Origin: Penium margaritaceum
Taxonomy: Eukaryota > Streptophyta > Zygnematophyceae > Desmidiales > Peniaceae
Length of the DNA stretch: 31,160 nt
Direction: 5' to 3'
Assembly (NCBI GenBank): GCA_023375785.1
Contig: SZWC01009446.1
Span: 1,999-33,158 of the forward strand
The notes under the pieces are model-generated. The model ran no database searches. It saw only the letters and a program-made list of their open reading frames with translations, and was not told the DNA's origin. Every line of letters begins with the position of its first letter. Position 1 is the first letter of the stretch. The position numbers and the translations under genes were made by a program. Of this stretch, positions 23,310 through 31,160 are shown in pieces.

Positions 23310-24480
23310 ATGCTCCCCTTCCGGCTTTGTCAGCCGGCGTTGTGCAGAGTTTTTTACCAGTGCTCGCTATCGTTGTGAAGACATCTGCTGCGGCTCAAGC
23401 TTCATCAGCTAGCATTTGTACAATGTTGCAACCGTGTCCGCTATCATTGCGGACACATCTGTTGCCGCCCCAGCTTATTCAACTAGCAATGTGTAGAGTG
23501 TTACAGTAGCATCCGCTGGCACTGCGGACACATTTGCTACTGCTGCAGCTTTGTCAGTTTGAAATGTGTAGAATATTGCAACCTTGTCTAGTGTCGTTGT
23601 GGACACATATGTCGCTGCTCCAGATTTTTCAGGTAGCAATGTGTAGAATGTTGCATTCGTGTTTGCTATCAATGCGGACACATCTGATGCTATCCTAGCT
23701 TTGTCAACTAGCAATGTGTAAAGTACTCTAGACGTTTTTGCTACCATTGTGGACACATCTACTGTAGCCCTAGCTTTGTCACCTAGCAATGTGTAGAGTT
23801 TTGGAGTCGTTTCCACTTGCGTTGCAGAAAAATCTTTTACAAGTCCATCTTTGTCAACAGGCAATGTGTAGAATATTGTAGACGTGTCCACTGCCGTTGT
23901 GGAAACAATTGTCGCTCCAACTTTGTCAGCTGGAAACATCTAAAGTGTTGCACTCGTGTCTGTTGCAAACACTAGAAAATCTGCTACCGCCCCAGCTTTG
24001 TCAGTTGGCAATGTGTGAAGTGCTACAACCATGTCTGTTGCCTTTGCGGAAACAATTGTTGCCATCTGAGCTTTGTCAGCTGGGAATTTGTAAAGTATTG
24101 TAAATGTGTCTTCCTCAGTTGTGGACACATCAGTTGTAGCCCCAGCTTCGTCACCTGGTAATGTGTGGAGTTTTGGAGTCGTGTCTGCTTGCCTTGCAGA
24201 CACATCTGTTAGCGCTCCAGCTTCGTTAGCTTGCAATGTGTAGAATATCGTAGCCATGTCCACAACCATTGTGGAAACATCTGTCGCCGCCCGAGCTTTG
24301 TCAGCTGGCAATGTTAAGAGTTTTGCAGTCGTGCACGCTGCCATAACGGACAAACATGCAACCGGCCCAACTTTGTCAACTGGCAATGTGTAGTGTGTTG
24401 CAACCGTGTCTGCTGCCATTGCGGACAAATCTCTTGCTCCAGCTTTGTCTGCTGGCGTTGTGTAAGATGGAGTATATAAA
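23310..24480 (-). repeat. 75-bp tandem array, about 16 units
   Basis: The anchor AGCTTTGTCA (or a close variant) recurs at 23323, 23398, 23472, 23547, 23622, 23697, 23772, 23847, 23922, 23994, 24069, 24144, 24219, 24294, 24369 and 24441. Spacing is 75 bases except one 74 and two of 72. Units differ from one another at many positions, yet the period is kept almost exactly and most length changes are whole codons. The array encodes the repeat protein on the minus strand. Confidence 0.95.
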
Positions 24481-24539
24481 TCTACTCCTTGTGCCCGCCA
24501 TGTGACTTGTTGTGTACAGGCTTTTAATGTCTGTCTCAA
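23475..24539 (-). pseudogene. B2 25-residue repeat protein, one in-frame stop
   Basis: From ATG at 24539 the minus frame stays open through about fourteen repeats to the stop at 23475, broken only by one TAG at 23940-23942 (353 sense codons). Each 25-residue unit follows the pattern YTLPADKA-x4-DVS-x4-AD-x2-T-x-L, for example LPADKARAATDVSTMVVDMA. Alternating Ala/Asp/Lys/Thr and hydrophobic residues suggest helical repeats; I see no signal peptide, membrane span or catalytic motif. It begins about 220 bases after the PBS, where gag starts in LTR elements, so a structural or Gag-replacing role is an inference. The array continues out of frame beyond 23475 to 23310 after a one-base loss near 23398. 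Degenerate copies occur in B1. I do not recognise the family. Confidence 0.6.
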
Positions 24540-24756
24540 AATTCAGGCGGAGATCCCAAAGCCGCTGGGAAAACATATTTGGAGGGCATAGATGTTCACT
24601 ACTGCACGTCCTAGGAGGGTAGGCTTGTGGTCAAAGCCTGTTGTTGGACATGTTAGAAGTCTACAACCACGTCCACATTGTACATATCTTGTGCCTTACT
24701 TTACATGATGTTGCACATGTTGTGGAGCCTTTCTTTTCTTTGAAGGCCGTTGCCGT
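24540..24756 (-). other. B2 leader between PBS and repeat ORF
   Basis: About 217 bases with no gene. It is the expected untranslated leader downstream of the PBS on the minus strand. Confidence 0.6.
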
Positions 24757-24768
24757 GCTCTGATACCA
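24757..24768 (-). other. primer-binding site of B2 (initiator Met tRNA)
   Basis: The minus strand reads TGGTATCAGAGC, a perfect 12-base match to the plant Met-tRNA primer site, directly next to the LTR end. It fixes the orientation of B2. Confidence 0.93.
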
Positions 24769-25628
24769 TGTTATGATTTGCGGAAGGTGGATGAGTGAAA
24801 TTGGACTGAAATCTGGAAGGCAAAGCCATACACATAAGAATCTAAGATATCTGTAAAAACTTGTAAATCACTTCAAGAAGTACATGAAGAGTTCCCTGGA
24901 CCAGCTCCAGGAATGTAGCCACAAGAACAGGCTTGTGGACCCACAAGGAGCCCGCCCTGGATGCCTTGAGTCTAAGTCTGTACACCAGACCTGAAGCAAA
25001 CTGCTTGTAGAGCCACTAGCTTGCATTGAACAAGGCGCAGGCCTTTGAAGGAGGTGCGTCCCAAGGTCTTGGCTTGTTGTTTCAGAGGATGTGGCTTGAA
25101 ATGGTAGACTTTGTAGGCATCAGAAGGAATATGATGATGAATGAAGGCGTTGTCAAGGCATAATAGACTGAATAGACTTAGCCCTTTAAGTAGTCCTTGG
25201 AGGGTCTCCTTGGAACTTCTAGCCTTGGAGGTTATCAGTAGTCGCATAACCACCTGGGTGGTTACATAAACCACCCAGGCCAGTAGAAGAGTCACCTGGA
25301 AGATGAAGGGTCACTGACAGCTGAAAGGTCACTAGCAGCTGAAGAGCCACTTGAGGTTGAAGATGCATTGGTAATCGAAGGGTCACCAAGAGATTGTAGG
25401 AGGTTGTAGTAGGGAGTTGACCAACTACCCTTCAGCTGGAAGCTGAAGGGTTATAGCCTCCAAGGGCCTCCAACTGCACCTAAGATGTTGTAAAGGCAGA
25501 GATTTGAACCTCGCCTACCTCCATTTAAGGAGGTGAATTTTTATCCCTCAAAAGCGGATAAAATGCACCACAAGATGCATTTCGGCCAAACCCGGCCATC
25601 GAAACTGGGTAAATCACAAAACACAACA
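24769..25628 (-). repeat. 5' LTR of B2
   Basis: Its termini are TGTTGTG (minus strand start, right edge) and AAATCATAACA (end, left edge), which are near-perfect inverted repeats of each other as in intact LTRs. The right edge carries a small extra AAAACAC relative to the other B copies. Direct repeat of 20254-21104. Confidence 0.92.
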
Positions 25629-25630
25629 CC

Positions 25631-25924
25631 ATCCACTAGGTGTTTCACATCTCCTTCCTTTGTGCTTATCGTGACCCCAATATCTTCTTCCGGGGTTACG
25701 GGACAGCTCCACCCCCTACTGTCTAGGTTGATGGAAGTGAGGTGTTTGAGGTGGAGAAGATTATAGAAAACCGTCAGAGGGGACGTCGGCGTGAGTTTTT
25801 GATGCAATGGAAGGAGTACCCAGCGGAGCACAACTCTTGGGAGCCTGAGGCCTACTTCCATGTTGGGGATATCAACACCATTCTACAAGAGTATCTGAGG
25901 AGCGCTCGGACGTCGTGCCTTTGA
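25631..25924 (+). pseudogene. element A integrase C-terminus and chromodomain
   Basis: The A frame resumes as IH-stop-VFHISFL...YRDP, then after another TAG at 25721 runs into a clear chromodomain: EVFEVEKIIENRQRGRRREF, LMQWKEYP and NSWEPEAYF (25739-25860), ending at TGA 25922-25924. The aromatic positions Phe, Trp and Tyr typical of methyl-lysine cages are present. In chromoviruses this domain tethers integrase to modified histones and steers insertion. Unlike the rest of pol, 61 codons from ATG 25742 are uninterrupted. Separated from the integrase core by 5.4 kb of B2. Confidence 0.92.
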
Positions 25925-25925
25925 C

Positions 25926-25944
25926 GGGGTAGGGGGGGGGTGAA
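25926..25944 (+). other. polypurine tract of element A
   Basis: GGGGTAGGGGGGGGGTGAA, nearly all purine, directly precedes the 3' LTR start and begins one base after the chromodomain stop codon. Confidence 0.85.
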
Positions 25945-26731
25945 TGTAATGAGGTGCCTTTCTTTTCCTGGCTTACTTTGGGCGTCGACTGAGTTTGAGG
26001 GGCATCTGGGCCATTTTCCGTTTTTTGAAAGATTTGGCTCGTTGTCAAGCTCGACTTCGCTCAACTGCAAAAATGGGATAGAAATAGGAGGAGTGGGAGC
26101 GAGTGCACAAGCAAGCGCCGGCGTGGAATTCATGCAGACGCTTGGGGGCTGTTTTGCGTCAACCCTACGCGACGTTCCGAACACGCCACGCAAGGGTGGC
26201 TGGAACCCCTTCGGCGAATAGCATGTGGGACACGCTATCAACCGAGGGCTTCTCTCCGGCAAGAGCTCCCAACATCGAGCGCGGTCAATGGGAGAGCTCA
26301 AAATAGTGTTTGCAACCGTGTAGCAATGGCAGTACCACCAGTTGCGTGTCCAACGCGGTGACCACACCCAGCGCTGGGCGACATAGGGGACCAACGAGGT
26401 GGCTTGAGAAGAGAAAGGATGGACCGTCAATCGGGACAATCGACAGCCAAGGACTTCTTGCACAAGGCACTAGGTGCGAGGAGGGCACCAAGTTTAGGTG
26501 TAAGTAGGGCACCGAGTACAAATGCGAGTAGCTTGTTGTAGCAATGTAGGAAAGTAGTAGGTTGAGGCTTGGACTAGCCGGCCGAAGAGTATAAATAAAT
26601 TGTACTTCAATCATTGCAATTAACTTGTGTTTTCTTGCTCTGGCTTCCACACTTCTCCAAGTCTATCTTTCTGCTATGGCAATGCTCTCCACACACCAAG
26701 GATTAATCTTCAGAGAGCACACACTCTCACA
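25945..26731 (+). repeat. 3' LTR of element A
   Basis: It begins TGTAATGAGG and ends CTCTCACA. At 787 bases it keeps about 80 bases that are missing from the 5' copy, including a TATA box. No matching target duplication flanks the pair. Confidence 0.92.
26590..26597 (+). promoter_or_regulatory. TATA box of the A LTR
   Basis: TATAAATA, about 140 bases before the LTR end. It is absent from the 5' LTR, where the corresponding segment is deleted. Confidence 0.6.
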
Positions 26732-26786
26732 AGCGGGTGCTACTACAACTCTCTACAGTAGTCTGGCTTAAAAAGTTTGAAAAACT

Positions 26787-27081
26787 CTAAATCCGCTCGC
26801 GGATGAAGCAGATATTGCAACATCTTTTGAGAATAAACTGGTTGAAGAAGCTACAACAAAAAAGGATTTCTCTACAATGGTAGTAGATAATACAGAAATG
26901 TTAGACAAAAAACCAGTCAACGAGGCTTGAACAAAAGGGTGTGAAGCATTTTTTTACATCAGGTGCAACTATGCTGCTAGCAAAGGAAGCTAGAACGACC
27001 ATAAAATATTCCATGGTGGCAGTAGACAATGCTGAAAGATTCCACTCACGGCTAGTTGAGGAAGCTGAAGCAAAACAGTAA
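26787..27081 (+). pseudogene. right remnant of the B 25-residue repeat ORF in B1
   Basis: Two open stretches (26787-26930 and 26971-27081) carry the B repeat. KDFSTMVVDNTE matches TDVSTMVVDMAT of B2, and LVEEA recurs exactly 25 residues before VNEA, and again 25 residues after AKEA in the second stretch. One internal unit is shortened to 14 residues, and the two stretches are joined by an 11-base loss. This is the continuation of the array at 14645-14945, separated by insertion of element A. Confidence 0.7.
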
Positions 27082-27094
27082 AAATCTCTTCATC

Positions 27095-27560
27095 GAAGAG
27101 TTTCATTACAATGTTTGGCACCATTGTCAGTGTGTGCTCCATTTCAACCTCTTTCAAAAGCACAAGAAGTGAAAAAAGAGCAAGGAATCACTCACCTTGC
27201 TTGGAAATTACATAAAAGCAAGAATCCAACTGTCTTCTTAACATTGGCAAAATCTGAAAGCAAAAGGTTATCTCTGGTGCCTTGTGAGGTGTTCCGCGTG
27301 TTGCAATAGCTGATGGAAGATTTCTGTTCATCTCGACATCGTGGAAAATATCTTCCTTGACCACGAAATCACTTGGCCTCATATTGGAGGACAAGGATTG
27401 CTCCATCTCCACAGGGCATGTGCAAGAGAACATTGTTATTGTGAATTCTTGACCCTCAAAGTCGGAGGCAAGCCACAAGGCCAACAATCTGAGTGATGGC
27501 TCTATATTGTCATAGTATGTGGTGTTTAGTGTGGGATTGAAGACCGTTACAGAGCTTTCA
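27095..27560 (+). pseudogene. conserved B internal block, copy in B1
   Basis: It aligns by eye with the reverse complement of the B2 block around 22233-22600, with ends such as AGCCATCACTCAGA (antisense) shared. In the sense direction one frame (27115-27309) and a second frame (about 27329-27500, HLDIVENIFLDHEITWPHIG onward) are open; the antisense frame 27188-27487 is open too. Sense residues are the better conserved of the two. Function unknown. Confidence 0.5.
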
Positions 27561-28577
27561 GGTACTCCTACAGTTGGAAGGTGGGGTTACAAGCAACGTT
27601 AACCTTCATCATAAAAACAATCACCAAAAAAACTACTCCAAGTGGGTTCCCAATGGTTGGTTGACTTTTTGACTTCACTTCCAATGACCAATGCATTTCA
27701 GTAAACATCTCAATCCGTGGTACCTTATCTCAACCACAACTTGATTTCATGCAGTCAACGTAATTCTTGGCCAAAGGGGTAGTTTGCGTCAACAACCCCA
27801 ACATGATCGCTGCCAATCCAGCGGTTATGAGCGCCCTTCATGCCGGGGATGAGTGGCTTTGCTTGACCACTCGCTCATTCACGTATAGTTGACATGTTGC
27901 TTTGGAGCCAATGTGTCGCTCGACTGACTTATGGAACCTCCTATGTAGTACATGCGCAAAAGGCAAACCTCATAAAATTCCGTGAATACTATGAGGATCT
28001 TAGTATGCGCGGATACCTGCAAGCAAAGGAGGAGGGGATAGAGCCCAATCTTTTTCACAATTCTGCCCTAACCGCAAACGTTGCAATAAACAAAAACAAG
28101 GGTTTTGTGGAAAATTTGCACAACACCCCAAGCCTTATTTGTTCCGTGTAGCACCATCTGTGCGATCTAAAAATTCCGCGCATGGCATGTATCACTTCTC
28201 CAACAACCATTGCGGAAGTACTGTTATCTCCAAAAAACATGTACATCTTGAATCTTCAAGTCAAGGATCCTCCCAACATTCCTACCAAGACCTTCTTAAG
28301 CACTGACCATCAAAAGCGAGTTAGTCAAAGAATTCCCTTCCGTTGATGATGGCTCGTGTTGAAGAAGGTACTTATAGGAATGTTAGGAATATCCTTGACA
28401 TACACTCATAATGTTGTTGTTTTTGTGGAGATGATGGCAGTGTTGCAATTGTCTTTGCAAAAATGATGACGTCCATGTGTCTCGAATGTTGAGATGTCAC
28501 GGAAGATACTATACCAAATGAATAAGGCTTGGGACAACGTGCAAATGTTTCAAACTGGAAATGGCCAGTGTTGGGGG
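27561..28577 (+). other. rest of the B1 internal region
   Basis: No recognisable domain. A sense frame at 27894-28151 (85 codons) and another open stretch at about 28148-28300 exist, but antisense frames overlap them (for example 28055-28246). GTTGGGGG just before 28578 could be a decayed purine tract. Confidence 0.45.
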
Positions 28578-28995
28578 TGTTGTGATTTACCCAGTTTTGA
28601 TGAACGGTTTTGGCTAAAATGCCTTTTATGGTACATTTTTCTACTTTGGATGGACAAAAAGTTCACCTCCCAAAATTGAGGGAGGCGAGGTTTAGATCAT
28701 GACCTTTACAAAATCTAAGCTGCCCTTAGAGGTCCTTTGAAGCTATGAACCTTCACCTTCTACCTGAAGGGTGATTCTCAAATTTCTCATCCAGCCTTCT
28801 ACAACGCTTTGGTGTCCTTTCAGCTACCACTGACCCTTCATTATGTAGGTCACTCTTCAGCTGGCCTAGGTGGTCATGTAACCACCAAGGTGGTTATGCA
28901 ACAACCTGCAACCTCCAAGGAAAGAACCTTCAAGGAGGCCGTTTTAGGACTACTTCACGGGGATCAGATTACTCATGCCTTGATATGACAACGTT
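28578..28995 (+). repeat. truncated 3' LTR of B1
   Basis: It begins TGTTGTGATTTACCCAG, nearly identical to the B2 LTR start, and follows the B LTR through GAGGCGAGGTT, the ACCACC-rich segment and CTTCAAGGAGG to ATGCCTTGA...ACAACG. Similarity stops near 28995, so about half of the LTR is missing. Confidence 0.82.
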
Positions 28996-31160
28996 GGCAT
29001 TGGTTGTCAGAAACGTGGAGACAGAAATCTGAAAAAATAACCCTTGTGTAGGGAATGTTTGAGCATTCCAGCCGGTCATTTGATCCCAACATTAAGCAAC
29101 CCTCACATAAAAATTCAATTATGTGATTTTTGTGACTCTACAAAATATGATTTCAAGCATGAATGTGATGCGTGCCACCTAGTTTGGAACCATTTCTCGA
29201 CACAACCCACAGTGCAAAGTTGTAGATGTTTGTGCTAGTAGTAGAGTTTTCTTAAAAGAATTCTTTCAAGTCTGTGCGCAATGAAAGAAGTCAACCTCAA
29301 AGTGGTTCCCATTGAATCTTATCATGAAAAACTTTATCCATTGTAAAACTTTGATAAAGAAAAAATTCATTTTTCAAACTGGGTAGGTTTATTTGCATGT
29401 CCAACATTTTGAGATTTGATCAAAATTTCACTCAAAGAATACTCCCCTTTTCCATTTCTTCTTTCAAATTACAAGTCATCTACCCTACTGATTGATGATT
29501 TCTATTTATCTATTTTTGTATGGATTCATCAGTTTTGAACATATGTATCTGTTTGAAGAATTCATTCAAATCACCAAAACATTTACAAACCTTTCATCAA
29601 ATTATTATTTAAAAGAAGTATGGTAGTACATTGTTCAAACCAGGGCGAAGAGCAAATTTGGAACGATTTTTTTTTTAAACTGACCATTACAATGCGCACA
29701 ATGTATACTGTTTGTTACAATTCCAACAAAAAATGTACATTTCACAACCAATGCTCACCTCATAACATGTGTGCATTACTGAAACGGATGATACAGGACG
29801 TGGATCCTTCACGTCTTTAAGGTTTGGCCCAAACCAAGGCGAGGGTTTTTTGCTTTAGGCTACTCTCATACTGTAGTAGCCCAATCTCCTTCACCACATC
29901 AGGGGGATGAGGTGAGTTCAATAGAAGCTGAAGTCGTCCCTAACCATGAAGGAGCGTCCAAACTTCCGGCAAGGCGACCGGGAGTTTCTACGAGTTGCTA
30001 GAGCCTTAGAGCTGTAGCAACTCAAAAGCAACTTCCGAGGTGTTTCACCATGCTCCCATTGTTTCTCACATAAGGAGATCACAAAGTGGAATTTTGTGCG
30101 TGGTGGAATTGCAAGAGTCAAGAAAAACATTTTGTCGCATAGAGAGTGCAAATGTTTGCAAATCATTGCTCGGTGCAGTTACTGCGCCTTCTGGTGAGAT
30201 AGCACCTCCTACAAATACCTTCATTGTCTACCAGATATAAGTTGCATACGTGGTGGAAACATGCGGATGCATGGTGTAGTTTCTATTGTGCAGTATGAGA
30301 GCACCCTTAGTCAGACATTGGCTACCCAGCCGCATTGTGAGGGCGCACACAAAGTCTGAAGCTCAAAGTGAAAAATTGAAATGCAACATGTGGACATGAG
30401 CTGAATCATTTGCCAAATTCAAGGAAGAAGGCTTGGGTGTTGAATCATTCAAAACATTAATCAAAAACATTGTATCAAATAACATTTTGAAAAACATTAA
30501 CAATTAGGTTTTTTCTTAAATATAAAAAAATCAAACCAAACAAGCAGTAAGGTATGAGTATATTTGGTTTGTTGTTTTGGCAAAAAAATCCCATGCAAAA
30601 AGAAAACTCCTACATTCTCACGGGGGATTTACAAAGAAGAAATGATATGTGGTCCCTTGACTGTGATCATGGGACATTACCATTTTCAAGTCCTTTTCCA
30701 ACATAGAAACATTTCATTCACAAGATTTCTACACACAGAACCAAAACTTTCATGTAAGGTTAATGGTTTCTTTTCTTCCATGGGTACATTTTGGGTACCA
30801 TGGTTGCAAGACCAAGCATGTTCTCTTTCAGCACCTAGGTAGTCTTGGAACCCCTATGTAATCCTGTCAGAACTCCTCCATGAAAAGATCACAAACCCCT
30901 TGAAAGAGAAAACCTTACGATTTGGAAATCAGGGATCCAATCCTTGGCCAAATACATGGTGAATCAGTGACCTCAACAATTCCTCTCGTTTTTTCCATGT
31001 CATCATGATCATGTAAAGTGAGGTCGGATGGAAGTGATAGAAGTAACTTTCTAGTCTTGCTTATCCTCTGTTCCTACCAATCAAAGTTTCAACTCTTCCA
31101 CTCTTGATCTTCCCCAAAGGAAACCTTCTAGAATGGCATCAATCCACCGCTCTCGCTTCT
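28996..31160. other. AT-rich flank without a recognisable gene
   Basis: Short open frames only. The longest (30564-30842, 92 codons) matches nothing I know and has no visible context. A mildly GC-richer patch at 29820-30360 reads open in short pieces without motifs. Confidence 0.5.

Noticed and set aside
23310..24480. CRISPR array
   Set aside because: The 75-bp units are contiguous and diverged, with no repeat-spacer alternation, and the context is a plant retrotransposon.
25480..25530. tRNA-like B box in the B LTR (GGTTCAAATCTC on minus)
   Set aside because: No A box, cloverleaf or acceptor stem around it; only one short motif.
25533..25766. Plus frame spanning the LTR edge of B2 and element A
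   Set aside because: It is out of frame with the A chromodomain and crosses an insertion junction.
30564..30842. 92-codon plus frame as a gene
   Set aside because: No motif, context or conserved counterpart; a frame of this length can arise by chance in 31 kb.

Overview
The window looks like a repeat-rich, AT-rich intergenic stretch of a large plant nuclear genome. The evidence is a Ty3/gypsy chromovirus with a C-terminal chromodomain, two primer-binding sites complementary to the 3' end of plant initiator Met tRNA, long gene-free AT-rich DNA and a kilobase of (CTATAT)n. I cannot tell the plant group. I found no intact host gene, tRNA or rRNA.

Layout. 1-930 is a hexanucleotide satellite. 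1570-2610 is a GC- and CpG-richer island with two strong hairpins. 2611-13430 is AT-rich DNA with no recognisable gene, apart from a short 29-bp tandem repeat at 3170-3310. 13431-28995 is a three-layer nest of LTR retrotransposons. 28996-31160 is again anonymous.

The nest. The outermost layer, here called B1 (plus orientation), has an LTR at 13431-14205 and a truncated LTR at 28578-28995. Inside it lies element A (15032-26731, plus), a decayed Ty3/gypsy chromovirus: LTRs beginning TG and ending CA, PBS, gag, protease, RT, RNase H, integrase, chromodomain, PPT. Its pol is full of stops and has lost catalytic residues. Inside A, between the integrase C-terminal region and the chromodomain, sits B2 (20254-25628, minus), a second member of the B family with both LTRs, a perfect 12-nt PBS and a PPT. 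Without B2, element A is about 6.3 kb, a normal length for its class.

The B family is the most unusual thing here. I see no RT, RNase H or integrase in either copy. Where gag would normally lie there is a tandem array of 75-bp units that reads as 25-residue repeats (16 units in B2, one TAG in 353 codons). The same repeat occurs in B1, cut in two by element A. A further internal block is shared by both copies, and a degenerate CCHC-like knuckle is present in B2. B looks like a non-autonomous LTR family that would depend on another element's enzymes. B2 also holds a 277-base pure C run, which may be an assembly artefact.
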